A stretch of DNA of 64,000 nucleotides. It comes from Qipengyuania aestuarii (GTDB lineage Bacteria; Pseudomonadota; Alphaproteobacteria; Sphingomonadales; Sphingomonadaceae). Below are positions 36,209 to 47,983 of the stretch, piece after piece (positions within the stretch are counted from its first letter, which is position 1; every line of letters starts with the position of its first letter). The DNA lies in assembly GCF_019711535.1 (NCBI RefSeq), contig NZ_JAIGNP010000002.1:806001-870000 (forward strand), given 5' to 3'. The notes beneath the pieces were generated by a model. The model saw only the letters and a list, made by a program, of their open reading frames with translations. It made no database searches and was not told where the DNA came from. The translations under genes and the position numbers were made by a program.

Positions 36209-37414
36209 ATGAAGAAGACCACCGGAACCGACCGCTCGATCACTCGCAACTGGCGCCCCGCAACGCAGGCCGTGCGCGGCGGCACCTGGCGGAGCGAGCA
36301 TGGAGAGACCAGCGAAGCGCTGTTCCTCACCTCTGGTTACACCTATGACGATGCCCAGACGGTGGCGGACCGGTTTGCCGGTGAAGCGCAAGGCATGACC
36401 TATTCGCGTCTGCAGAACCCCACCGTGGCCATGCTCGAAGAACGCATCGCGCTCATGGAGGGGGCTGAGGCATGCCGCGCGCAGGCAAGCGGAATGGCGG
36501 CCATGACCACCGCTTTGCTGTGCCAGCTATCTGCCGGCGATCACGTGGTCGGGGCGCGGGCTGCGTTCGGATCCTGCCGCTGGTTGCTAGACCATCTCCT
36601 CCCGCGTTTCGGCATCGAGACGACGGTCGTCGACAGCGCGGACAATGCTGCGTGGGAGGCCGCAATCCGGCCCAACACCAAGGTGTTCTTCTTCGAGACT
36701 CCGGCCAATCCGACGCTCGATGTGGTCGATCTCAAGCATGTTTGCTCCCTGGCGAAATCGCGCGGCATCGTCACCGTGGTCGACAATGCATTCGCGACCA
36801 GCGCGCTTCAGCGACCGATGGACTTCGGTGCCGATGTGGTGGCCTATTCGGCGACCAAGCTGATGGACGGGCAGGGCAGGGTTCTGGCCGGCGCGATTTG
36901 CGGATCGCAGGAATGGGTCGACGAAGTGCTGCTGCCGTTCCAGCGCAATACCGGCCCGAATATCTCGCCTTTCAATGCCTGGGTGGTTCACAAGGGGTTG
37001 GAGACGCTTGGCCTGCGCGCGCATCGCCAGAGCGAAAATGCCGTCGCGCTGGGCAAATTCATCGAGCCGCGCGTTCCGCGTATGCTGCATCCCGGGCTCG
37101 AGAGCCATCCGCGCCACAGCCTGGCGATGGAGCAGATGACCGCGACCGGTCCGGTCTTTGCGTTCGACGTCGAGAGCCGCGAGAAAGCATTCGCCATCCT
37201 CGACGCGCTGGAGCTCGCCGATATTTCGAACAACATCGGCGATGCCCGGACCCTGATGTGCCATCCGGCCAGCACCACCCACGCTGGGATGACGGATGAA
37301 GAACGCGAAGCGATGGGCGTCACGCAGGGTCTGCTCCGCATCAATGTCGGGCTGGAAGACATTGAGGATCTGAAGGAAGATCTTGGACAGGCGTTGGAAG
37401 CCGCCGGCTTCTAG
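36209..37414 (+). CDS. metZ: O-succinylhomoserine sulfhydrylase
   Basis: 401 aa from ATG 36209. Cys/Met-metabolism PLP enzyme: PLP lysine in YSATKLMDGQGR, and FFETPANPTLDV and VDNAFATSAL as conserved strands. Alphaproteobacterial MetZ makes homocysteine from O-succinylhomoserine and sulfide. Cystathionine gamma-synthase or methionine gamma-lyase activity is an alternative. I saw no SAM-II riboswitch signature in the short leader. Confidence 0.88.
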   Translation: MKKTTGTDRSITRNWRPATQAVRGGTWRSEHGETSEALFLTSGYTYDDAQTVADRFAGEAQGMTYSRLQNPTVAMLEERIALMEGAEACRAQASGMAAMTTALLCQLSAGDHVVGARAAFGSCRWLLDHLLPRFGIETTVVDSADNAAWEAAIRPNTKVFFFETPANPTLDVVDLKHVCSLAKSRGIVTVVDNAFATSALQRPMDFGADVVAYSATKLMDGQGRVLAGAICGSQEWVDEVLLPFQRNTGPNISPFNAWVVHKGLETLGLRAHRQSENAVALGKFIEPRVPRMLHPGLESHPRHSLAMEQMTATGPVFAFDVESREKAFAILDALELADISNNIGDARTLMCHPASTTHAGMTDEEREAMGVTQGLLRINVGLEDIEDLKEDLGQALEAAGF

Positions 37415-37824
37415 TGGCGCCAGCCATTACGGCGCGCGACCTGATCCAGTTCCTCGCCATAGGCATGGGCGGTTGTGAGCCCGGCGGCGCAGCTCGCATC
37501 GTCGGTCAGTGCCGCATAGACATCCAGTCCGCCGCCCTTGATCAATTCCATGAGCAAGCCTTCGTCACGCGTCATTCCGGTAGCGCAGCACGGCGCGAGC
37601 ACGATGCGCCTGCGCGAGGCGCGCGCCAGATCGACCACCAGCGCCCGCGACAAGATGAGCATGCGGCGGAAATTCTGGCCGCCGACATCCAGCGCGAGCA
37701 TGGTCGCGCGGGCATCGTGAAGACCGTGGGCAGCCATGCGGCGAAAGATCACCAGACCTAAAGTCTCATGCCGGCGCGCGGGCAAGGGGATCTCCAGGGA
37801 AGCCGAATCATTGCTGTGTGCCAT
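37411..37824 (-). CDS. DUF6628-like protein with upstream Fur-like box
   Basis: 137 aa. The features GLVIFRRMAAHGLHDARA and IVLAPCCATGMTRDE with a small helical C-terminus match the DUF6628 group seen in sphingomonads; I recall the family only approximately. It contains a pair of adjacent cysteines. AGGAG stands 4 nt before the ATG. About 30 nt upstream lies a Fur-like operator, so iron repression is likely. The stop overlaps the end of metZ by 4 nt. Confidence 0.65.
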   Translation of the reverse strand: MAHSNDSASLEIPLPARRHETLGLVIFRRMAAHGLHDARATMLALDVGGQNFRRMLILSRALVVDLARASRRRIVLAPCCATGMTRDEGLLMELIKGGGLDVYAALTDDASCAAGLTTAHAYGEELDQVARRNGWRH

Positions 37825-37850
37825 GCTATCTCCTCACTCGGATGTGGTGC

Positions 37851-37869
37851 TATTGAGAATGAGTTGCAA
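37851..37869 (-). promoter_or_regulatory. Fur-like operator upstream of the DUF6628-like gene
   Basis: On the minus strand this reads TTGCAACTCATTCTCAATA, close to alphaproteobacterial Fur sites (TGCAAATNATTCTCA type). It lies 27-45 nt upstream of the start codon, in the promoter-proximal position expected for repression. Confidence 0.5.
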
Positions 37870-38406
37870 AAGAAGCGTGTGATGTCCACCCCTGCAGAGA
37901 TTTATCCTGCATGAAACAGGAGGCGGGCGACCGATGTCATGGCACTTGCTGCGATAAAACGGGGGAATGCGTTGATGCGCAGCGATCAAAACACGCGCTG
38001 CTGAGATCAAGCCTCTCTACGAAGCGAGCCTAGGATTGCTGGGGGTTGCGCTTGGGCCTGCGCAAATCGAAACCGTGCAGATTGAGCCTATCTGAGGATA
38101 GGGCTGATCGCATGGAAATTTATGGAGGCGCTGGGGGTTTTACCCGTTGCGCCGGAGGCCCGACTTCAGAACGCCAAGGCCGCAATCACGACTTGTGCAG
38201 CGAGCATCAACTCGATTCGGCCTTCACCGTCCTGATCGGCTATCATTCTGTTGATAAACGCGAAAATCATCTAAAGAGCCCTTTTGTTGACACAAAGTCG
38301 CATGTGGCACTTAGAATTGTCTGACATAGATTGGTTAACGAAGTTTAATTGCGCCGAATAAACGCACTGCCCTTGCGCGGACGACCTGACCCATTAGGTT
38401 GAGGAT
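37870..38406. other. Long gene-poor region upstream of apaG
   Basis: About 540 nt without a convincing gene. It includes a near-perfect AGGAGG at 37919-37924 followed by two ATGs (37934 and 37939); the second opens a 21-codon frame ending at 38004. A 92-codon TTG frame at 38046-38324 has no coding character. A possible promoter lies at 38287-38317. Base composition is less GC-rich than the flanks, so a small RNA is conceivable but unproven. Confidence 0.4.
38287..38317 (+). promoter_or_regulatory. Candidate sigma-70 promoter for apaG
   Basis: TTGACA at 38287-38292 is followed, after 19 nt, by TAGAAT at 38312-38317. The spacer is slightly long. The apaG start is 90 nt downstream and no other gene intervenes. 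Confidence 0.35.
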
Positions 38407-38808
38407 GTGATCAAGGAACTCTTTCAACACAGTGCCATGACCGACGGTATTACCGTTCGCGTCGCGGTGAATTTCCTGCCCGAACAGAGCCAGCCCGAGG
38501 CGGAGAAATGGTTCTGGGTTTATCACATCCGCATCGAAAACGCCTCGCATGAACGGGTGCAGCTGATTACCCGTCACTGGCGCATCACGGACGGCGACGG
38601 GATGGTCACGCATGTCGATGGCGAAGGGGTGGTGGGCGAACAGCCCATGCTGGAGCCCGGCGGAAGCCACGATTACGTGTCCGGCTGTCCGCTCGATACG
38701 CCGCGCGGTTCGATGGAAGGCTTTTACACCTTCCACCGCGAAGACGGTGCGCCTTTCGAAGTGCGCATTCCCTTCTTCCCGCTGGCAGCTCCTGCCACCG
38801 CTCCCTGA
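38407..38808 (+). CDS. apaG: ApaG-domain protein
   Basis: 133 aa from GTG 38407 with AGG about 8 nt upstream; ATG 38437 would give a shorter form. The FN3-like ApaG domain is complete: YHIRIENASHERVQLITRHWRITD, GEGVVGEQPMLEPGGSHDYVSGC and GSMEGFYTF. The bacterial protein was first linked to Co/Mg efflux and Ap4A metabolism, but its biochemical role is unsettled. It converges with the ppx gene. Confidence 0.9.
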   Translation: MIKELFQHSAMTDGITVRVAVNFLPEQSQPEAEKWFWVYHIRIENASHERVQLITRHWRITDGDGMVTHVDGEGVVGEQPMLEPGGSHDYVSGCPLDTPRGSMEGFYTFHREDGAPFEVRIPFFPLAAPATAP

Positions 38809-38811
38809 GAA

Positions 38812-40347
38812 CTATTCTTCTTCCTCTTCCTCGATCGTGTCGGTGAAGTTGAATTCGCCGATCTTGATCTTGGCGGTACGGCCCAGCCATTCTGCGAGAA
38901 TGTCGAGATCGCGGGTTAGCGGATAGGTTGCCAGTGCTGCCCGGCTTTCGTCGAGATAGAGCACCAGCGACTTCTTCTTGAGCCGGAGTTTGCTGAAACT
39001 GAGTGCGGTGCGCGCCCCCGCGCCGAGCCTGCGTGCGAGCCGAAATCCGAGGCCCCAGGTCAGACCTTCGCGCAAGTCGTCGCCATCGGCCAGCAATTCC
39101 AGCTTGCCGGGCAATTCGGTTCGACCAAGGCTGCCGAACAAGGCGGCGCACATCATTGCACGGTCGCGCGGCGAACAATCGATCCACCTCTTGTCGAGCG
39201 ACCATTCGGTCGCGTGCGTGAGCCTCAAATTGGGTTCCACCCTCTGAAGGGCGGCGGCGAGCTGGGCTGCTGCGAGCCTGAGGCGTTCGTTGCGCTTGCC
39301 CTTTCCATTGGCGAGATCGACCGTCCAGCCCACGACACGGGCGGCATCGACCACCGGTGCATCACGCGGTTCCGCAAAGGCGTGGACGCCGGCGAGAAGC
39401 GGGTCGAGCGCACATTGAAGGTCCGAAAGGCGTGAATAGAGCAGCCCTTCGCGTATCCCCCAGCTGGAGAAAACGAGGTGGTCCGGTTCAATGACATCCA
39501 GCAGGGGGAGGAGCATGGCAGCAGCGTCCGGAAGATATTCGGCGCGCATCTGACTGATGCCCGATATCTTCACCAGTTCGTCGGCATCAGCGTCGACGAG
39601 AGTGCGCGCGTGCTGTCGGGCTTCACTGACCGAAAGCATGAAGCCGTGTGGATCGGTGAGTGGATAGTCTGCTTCGACCATCGCGTAATGAGCAAGCGCG
39701 CGCCACGTGCCGCCGATCATGTAAAGCGGCCCGGACTGTCTCTTCACCCAGGGAATTTGATCCAGACGGTCGTGAATGGTGCTGTCGAGGCTGGGATCGG
39801 CCGTGCGCAAGGCGGGGAGGCGGAGGGTCCCGAACGGCAGGCTCACCGCTTCGTGACACCTACCGTCACCGAGCGACACCAGCTCGAGACTGCCGCCGCC
39901 AAGGTCTGCGCTTATTCCTTCGGCACCGGGAAAAGCCCCGATTACGCCATAGGCTGATGCGAATGCTTCCTCTTCCTCGCTCAGAAGGCGAGGTTCGAGG
40001 CCGAGTGCGGCGACCTTGTCGAGAAACTCCCTGCCATTCTCGGCATCGCGGGCAGCCGCCGTAGCGACCGTCTGGATGTCGACAATTCCGCGGTCCCTCG
40101 CGAGCAGTTCGTAACGCGCCAGCGCTGCCAGTGCTTCATCGGCGGCTTCGTCGGGAATGCGGCCGCTGTCCGAAAGATCGCGCCCCAGCCGCGCCGAAAC
40201 CTTCTCGTTCCAGACAGTCTCTGGTGCTCTGCCCGTTCCGGCGTAAATAACGAGGCGCACCGTGTTCGACCCGATGTCGATGACCGCCCTTGGAGGATGG
40301 ATCAGCCGCCGTTGCCACTGCGGGTTGCGTGTCTTGGAGCGGTTCAC
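38812..40347 (-). CDS. ppx: Exopolyphosphatase/guanosine pentaphosphate phosphatase family
   Basis: 511 aa, the usual length. An ASKHA ATPase-like fold with AVIDIGSNTVRLVIY, ADLGGGSLELVSL and a C-terminal HD-like helical region. It degrades polyphosphate or pppGpp. The C-terminus ends in a run of six glutamates. It overlaps the preceding ppk1 gene by 4 nt (ATGA), so synthesis and breakdown of polyphosphate are encoded in one transcript. Confidence 0.92.
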   Translation of the reverse strand: MNRSKTRNPQWQRRLIHPPRAVIDIGSNTVRLVIYAGTGRAPETVWNEKVSARLGRDLSDSGRIPDEAADEALAALARYELLARDRGIVDIQTVATAAARDAENGREFLDKVAALGLEPRLLSEEEEAFASAYGVIGAFPGAEGISADLGGGSLELVSLGDGRCHEAVSLPFGTLRLPALRTADPSLDSTIHDRLDQIPWVKRQSGPLYMIGGTWRALAHYAMVEADYPLTDPHGFMLSVSEARQHARTLVDADADELVKISGISQMRAEYLPDAAAMLLPLLDVIEPDHLVFSSWGIREGLLYSRLSDLQCALDPLLAGVHAFAEPRDAPVVDAARVVGWTVDLANGKGKRNERLRLAAAQLAAALQRVEPNLRLTHATEWSLDKRWIDCSPRDRAMMCAALFGSLGRTELPGKLELLADGDDLREGLTWGLGFRLARRLGAGARTALSFSKLRLKKKSLVLYLDESRAALATYPLTRDLDILAEWLGRTAKIKIGEFNFTDTIEEEEEE

Positions 40348-42533
40348 GCATCTTCTCCCGGTAGGCTGAGGTCCGGCACATCATGCTTTTCAAGAGCCGA
40401 ACCCCGCCCGGAGAGGGAGGGATTGGACATGAAATATTCGTGGCAGTTGAAGCCATTCTCGCCGCTGGCCATCCGCCTGTATTGGCCATCGGAATCGAGG
40501 CACCAGCTGCGTTCGGTATCAAGGATGTTGGCCAGCATGACCTGCTTTAGCATTTGGTCGTGCACCGTCTTGTTCGTCACCGGCACCATGACTTCGACCC
40601 GGCGGTCCAGATTGCGGCCCATCGCATCGGCGCTGGTAATATAGACCTTGGCCTGCCGGCTGGGCAGTTCCTTGCCATCGGCGAAGACCCACATGCGGCC
40701 ATGTTCCAGAAACCGGCCGATAATGGATTTGACGCTGATATTCTCGCTCAGGCCGGCGATCCCTGCCCGTAGCGAACAGATACCGCGCACTACCATGCGG
40801 ATTTGCACACCGGCCGCGCTGGCCTCGTACAATTTGTCGATGACCGCGCGATTGGTGATCGAGTTGAGCTTGACCCAGATGCCAGAGGGTTTGCCAGCTT
40901 TCGCATTGGCAATTTCCGTGTCGATAAGTTCATAAAGCTTTTCGCGCATTCCCAGCGGAGAAATCGCGATGCGCTCCAGCTCGTCCGGTTCGATATAGCC
41001 GGTGATGAAGTTGAACATCTTGGCCGCATCCCGCCCAAGCGCCTGATCGGCCGTGAAATAGCTGAGATCGGTGTAGATCTTGGCATTAACGGGATGATAA
41101 TTGCCCGTGCCAAAATGGCAGTAGGTGCGGTAACCGTCTTCCTCGCGGCGCACGACGAGGCTGACCTTGGCGTGGGTCTTCCACTCGGTAAAGCCATAGA
41201 TCACCTGGACCCCGGCACGCTCGAGCTCCTTCGCCCAGCGGATATTTCGCTCTTCGTCGAAGCGGGCTTTCAACTCGACCACGGCAGTGACTGCCTTGCC
41301 GTTCTGTGCTGCCTCGATCAGTGCGGCGATCACGGGCGACTGGTCGCCTGCGCGGTAGAGGGTCTGCTTGATCGAGACCACGGCCGGATCGACTGCGGCC
41401 TGATGCAGGAAATCCACCACCACCTCGAAGCTTTCGTAGGGATGATGGATGACCATGTCTTTCTCGCGGATGGCGGTGAAGACATCGCCGTCATGCGCCA
41501 GCACGCGTTCGGGATAGCGGGGAGAGAAGGGTGGGAATTTCAGGTCCGGTCGCGGTTCGGCACAAATCGCATCCAGATCTCGCAGCCCCAGCATGCCGCC
41601 CGTCTTCACGATCATCGCGGCATCGACGTCGAACTGATCACGCAGCAATGCTTCGGCCACTTCGTCGCATTCGTCGTCCAGCTCGAGCAGAACGGCACGG
41701 CCGCGGCGGCGGCGCTGGATGGCGGTGCGGAAGAAGCGGACAAGATCTTCGGCCTCGTCCTCGACTTCCATATCGCTGTCGCGCAGCACCCGGAACACCC
41801 CGTCTCCAAGGATTTTGAAGCCTGGGAAGATCTGGTCGGCGAACCGGGCCACAAGCTGTTCGATCGCGACGTAGATTGCCTGTTCGCCGGGCACGCGAAC
41901 GAAGCGCGGAACACCGCTGGGGATCAGCACCATCTCGATCAATTCGCCCTTGCGCTTGCCGCGCTTCAGGCGAAACAGCGCGCCCATTCCTCCCGTCGCG
42001 ACAAAGGGAAAGGGGTGCGAGGGATCAATTGCCTGCGGCGTGATGAGCGGCAGAATGTCGGTTTCGAAATATTCTGCGAGCCAGGTTTGCTTATCCTTCG
42101 GCAGCTCGTCGACCAAGGCTACGATAATACCCTCCTCCGCGAGAAGGCTGCGCAGCGATTCGAGGCTTTCCTGCTGGCGATCTTCCAGCTGCAATACCTG
42201 TTCGCGAATGGCGTCGAGCTGCTGGCGCGGGCTGCGTCCGTCGATCGCCGTGGTCTCGATGCCCCGCTGGACCTGACCTTCCAGCCCGGCGATGCGGACC
42301 ATGGTGAATTCATCGAGATTGCTGCCCGAAATCGACAGGAAGCGCAGCCGTTCGAGCAGAGGGTAATCGGTATTTTCGCTTTCGGCGAGAACCCGGCGAT
42401 TAAAGCTTAGCCAGCTCAATTCGCGATTGACGTAACGTTCTTCGGGTGCCTCTGGCGGTCCGGGGTTGTCACGGTCCTCTTCCATCCGGGGATGGTCGTC
42501 AGAGCTTGAGGAAGGCGCATTTCCAAGTGTCAC
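40344..42533 (-). CDS. ppk1: Polyphosphate kinase 1
   Basis: 729 aa from GTG 42533, which has AGAGG 7 nt upstream; the frame extends to 42620 but adds no conserved sequence. N-terminal domain with RYVNRELSWLSFNRRVL, head domain, and two PLD-like catalytic domains: EWKTHAKVSLVVRRE contains the autophosphorylated histidine, and TGNYHPVNAKIYTDLSYF follows. It reversibly makes polyphosphate from ATP. Confidence 0.95.
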   Translation of the reverse strand: MTLGNAPSSSSDDHPRMEEDRDNPGPPEAPEERYVNRELSWLSFNRRVLAESENTDYPLLERLRFLSISGSNLDEFTMVRIAGLEGQVQRGIETTAIDGRSPRQQLDAIREQVLQLEDRQQESLESLRSLLAEEGIIVALVDELPKDKQTWLAEYFETDILPLITPQAIDPSHPFPFVATGGMGALFRLKRGKRKGELIEMVLIPSGVPRFVRVPGEQAIYVAIEQLVARFADQIFPGFKILGDGVFRVLRDSDMEVEDEAEDLVRFFRTAIQRRRRGRAVLLELDDECDEVAEALLRDQFDVDAAMIVKTGGMLGLRDLDAICAEPRPDLKFPPFSPRYPERVLAHDGDVFTAIREKDMVIHHPYESFEVVVDFLHQAAVDPAVVSIKQTLYRAGDQSPVIAALIEAAQNGKAVTAVVELKARFDEERNIRWAKELERAGVQVIYGFTEWKTHAKVSLVVRREEDGYRTYCHFGTGNYHPVNAKIYTDLSYFTADQALGRDAAKMFNFITGYIEPDELERIAISPLGMREKLYELIDTEIANAKAGKPSGIWVKLNSITNRAVIDKLYEASAAGVQIRMVVRGICSLRAGIAGLSENISVKSIIGRFLEHGRMWVFADGKELPSRQAKVYITSADAMGRNLDRRVEVMVPVTNKTVHDQMLKQVMLANILDTERSWCLDSDGQYRRMASGENGFNCHEYFMSNPSLSGRGSALEKHDVPDLSLPGEDA

Positions 42534-42634
42534 GAGCGAACCTCTCTGGTCGGGGCAAGGCAGGGTAGGACGACGGCTCGCTATTGGAAAGCGTTTCGGA
42601 TCACCACCGGACGCACGCACCTGTCAGTTCAGGG

Positions 42635-43432
42635 TCATAATTCGGCGTAGAGATCAGCCAGATCCTCCCACAGCTGGGGCGATGAAGCGCCGAGCAGGCC
42701 TTTGCGATCCCATTCATCGACACGATAAGGTGCGCCGTCAGGCCGGGCCACTTTGCCACCTGCTTCTTCCAGCCACAGGGCCCCTGCCGCATGGTCCCAT
42801 GAAAGGGTCCGCTCGAAGATGGAGACATCGTTCTCACCGAGGCCGAGGCGGGGATATTGCTCGGCGGCGCAGAAGGGGATGTCGACCAGTTCGTAATTGG
42901 GAGAAATATGGCGTCTGGTCGCCTCCCGCTGCGCCTCGTCCATGAAAAGCAGCGAGATGGCCGCCACCGGAGGTGTCTTGCCGGTGGGCTGGGCGACGAT
43001 TTTTTCGCCATCGACGAATGCCCCGTCACCGCGGTGAGCATAGCAGAAACGCCCGGTCAGGCAGTCGTAAAGCCAGCCGGATTGGGCCAGCCCGCCTTCG
43101 GCGCGGGCGATGATGATCCCGAATGGCGGTTTACCGGCGGCGAAGTTACGCGTGCCATCGATCGGATCGACGATCCAGCAGGCGCCCTCAAGCTGCTCCA
43201 GCACCGAAGGGTCTTCATGTGCGGCCTCTTCACCAACAAAGCCGATGGTCCCGTCGATGCTAACGAGCCCTGCGCGCAGCAGCTTCTCCGAGTCCTTGTC
43301 CGCGATGGTGACCGGATCGTTGCCGCCCTTGTCCTCGACATCACCGTCGGCAAGGTTCCGGAACCGCGGCAGGATCGCGGCTTCGGTTACCCTTTGCATC
43401 AGAGCAAGGATTTCCCGATCAAGTGCGTTCAC
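42635..43432 (-). CDS. hisN: Inositol-monophosphatase-family phosphatase, probable histidinol-phosphatase
   Basis: 265 aa from GTG 43432, overlapping the argJ stop by 4 nt. Metal-binding motifs are EEAAHED near residue 72, the DPIDGTRNF signature at about 92-100 and WDHAAGALWLEEAGG near 205-219. Members dephosphorylate inositol-, histidinol- or nucleotide-derived phosphates. The alphaproteobacterial HisN type is favoured by the family, but specificity is not shown by sequence. Confidence 0.8.
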   Translation of the reverse strand: MNALDREILALMQRVTEAAILPRFRNLADGDVEDKGGNDPVTIADKDSEKLLRAGLVSIDGTIGFVGEEAAHEDPSVLEQLEGACWIVDPIDGTRNFAAGKPPFGIIIARAEGGLAQSGWLYDCLTGRFCYAHRGDGAFVDGEKIVAQPTGKTPPVAAISLLFMDEAQREATRRHISPNYELVDIPFCAAEQYPRLGLGENDVSIFERTLSWDHAAGALWLEEAGGKVARPDGAPYRVDEWDRKGLLGASSPQLWEDLADLYAEL

Positions 43433-44655
43433 GAGCGATAATCCGCGTTGATCGCAATGTATCCATGCGTGAGGTCGCAGGTCCAGACGGTGGCGCGACC
43501 ATCTCCCAAGCCAAGATCGACGTCGATGCGGATTTCCTGCCCTTCGAGATGTTTGGCAACCGGAGCTTCGTCGTAATCGGGGAGGGGCTGGCCGTCCCGG
43601 GCCGCCCAGGTGCCGCCAAAACCGATCGATAGCCTGTCCCGATCGGCCGGTTCCCCCGCCTTGCCCACGGCCATGACCACGCGGCCCCAATTGGCATCAC
43701 CGCCGGCAATGGCCGTTTTCACCAAGGGGGAATTCGCGACGGCGAGGCCGACCCTGCGGGCACTCTCGTCGCTGTCGGCACCGGTAACTGCCACCTCGAT
43801 GAATTTCTGCGCACCTTCACCGTCGCGCACCACCAGATGCGCGAGGTCGCGGCAGACAGATAGGAGGGCGGCGTAGAATGCGTCTGCCCCTGTGTCCTCC
43901 CAGGAGGCGATAGGCTGATTTCCGGCCTTGCCGGTGGCAAAAGCCAAGACGGTGTCGCTGGTCGACGTGTCGCCATCGACCGTGATGCACGAAAAGGTGC
44001 TGTCATTGGCCTTCGTAAGCATTTCCTGCAGGAAAGCAGGGTCGACAGCAGCGTCGGTGAAGATGTAGCCCAGCATGGTGGCCATATCGGGAGCGATCAT
44101 GCCGCTGCCCTTGATGATGCCCGCCAGTTCAACGCGCTGCCCCGAAATCATGGCCGAAGAGGACGCGCCCTTCGTAAAGGTATCGGTCGTACCGATGGCG
44201 CTCGCCGCCTCTTCCCAATCGCAGGGTATCGCCTGCAATGCAGCGGCAACACCTTCGCGTGCCTTGTCCTTCGGTAGAGGAACTCCGATCACGCCAGTGG
44301 AGGAGACAAAGACTTCACTCGGTTCGCAGGCAAGCGCTTCCGCCACCTGCGCCATGATCTGCTCCACTGCTTCGCGGCCCCGCATGCCGGTGAAGGCATT
44401 GGAATTGCCGGCGTTGACGATCAGTGCGCGCGCTTGGCCAAGCCGGACCTGTTCTCGGCCCAGTTCGACCTCGCTCGATGCGCAGGCGGATTTGGTGAAA
44501 ACGCCCGCCACGCTGGTTCCCTCGTCCAGTTCGGCGAAGGTCAGATCGGCACGGTCCCACTTTTTGTAATGCGCCCGGGCGACACGGAGCGTCACGCCCT
44601 CGACATGAGGCAGTTCCGGGAAGGGGCGGGCGAGGGGAGAAGGTTCAAGATCCAT
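43429..44655 (-). CDS. argJ: Bifunctional ornithine acetyltransferase/N-acetylglutamate synthase
   Basis: 408 aa from ATG 44655. The autoproteolysis site is in the IAPDMATML segment near residue 195-203, where cleavage before Thr makes alpha and beta chains. SSTGVIGVPL and GDANWGRVVMAVG are family motifs. It recycles the acetyl group in arginine synthesis. It is first in a pair with the hisN-like gene and is divergent from the small secreted-protein gene. Confidence 0.94.
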   Translation of the reverse strand: MDLEPSPLARPFPELPHVEGVTLRVARAHYKKWDRADLTFAELDEGTSVAGVFTKSACASSEVELGREQVRLGQARALIVNAGNSNAFTGMRGREAVEQIMAQVAEALACEPSEVFVSSTGVIGVPLPKDKAREGVAAALQAIPCDWEEAASAIGTTDTFTKGASSSAMISGQRVELAGIIKGSGMIAPDMATMLGYIFTDAAVDPAFLQEMLTKANDSTFSCITVDGDTSTSDTVLAFATGKAGNQPIASWEDTGADAFYAALLSVCRDLAHLVVRDGEGAQKFIEVAVTGADSDESARRVGLAVANSPLVKTAIAGGDANWGRVVMAVGKAGEPADRDRLSIGFGGTWAARDGQPLPDYDEAPVAKHLEGQEIRIDVDLGLGDGRATVWTCDLTHGYIAINADYRS

Positions 44656-44767
44656 GGATCGCGCGCTATACCTGACCGGAGCATGTCGCAATATCCGTGC
44701 GCAGGCGCAAAAAAATATCACTGCGTCTTCAAACCGTGCACCTTTTGCGCTATCTCGTCCTCCAACC

Positions 44768-45040
44768 ATGGTACGACAGTTCCTCGCCTTCCTTGCACTC
44801 CTGACGGGTCTTGCCGCTCTCGGCACACCTGCGCAGGCGGCCATGGAAAGCGCAGTCGGGTCGATCGTGGAACAGGCCAGCGGCCAGGAAAGCGACAAGG
44901 ACGACTCGCAAGTCACCTGCGCGCAGAAGCAGCTCCGGCAGAAGCTTCGTGGTGAAAAGGTAACGCCCTGCAAGAAGCAGGAAACCGTCACCGTCTACAT
45001 TCCTGCAGTCATGTTCGGCCCTGATCGCGCGTTCGAATAA
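44768..45040 (+). CDS. Small secreted protein upstream of secA
   Basis: 90 aa from ATG 44768; an earlier ATG at 44654 overlaps argJ and is unlikely. A signal peptide (MVRQFLAFLALLTGLAALG) ends at AQAA near residue 24. The mature 65-residue chain is polar, with two cysteines and a basic middle (KQLRQKLRGEK). No family is recognised. It lies between the divergent argJ and secA, with 97 nt to secA. Confidence 0.6.
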   Translation: MVRQFLAFLALLTGLAALGTPAQAAMESAVGSIVEQASGQESDKDDSQVTCAQKQLRQKLRGEKVTPCKKQETVTVYIPAVMFGPDRAFE

Positions 45041-45137
45041 CGCCGCTCGGCATATTCTGTAATCTCTCGCCCTGCGCTCATGATCCGCGCGGGGCTTTCC
45101 CACATAATCACATCCTATTCGAGGCCTCAGCCTACCC

Positions 45138-47936
<2,799 letters not shown>

Positions 47937-47983
47937 TCGACCCCGTTTGACGTGGACAAGATAACGATGGAGGCGGCGAGAGC

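Noticed and set aside
38046..38324. 92-codon TTG-initiated frame upstream of apaG
   Set aside because: No Shine-Dalgarno, irregular composition and no recognisable motif.
38335..38348. CtrA-type TTAA-N7-TTAA box
   Set aside because: Spacing between the two TTAA halves is six, not seven, so it does not match the full site.
40803..42410. 535-codon plus-strand open frame
   Set aside because: Antisense to ppk1 with no start signal or recognisable domain.
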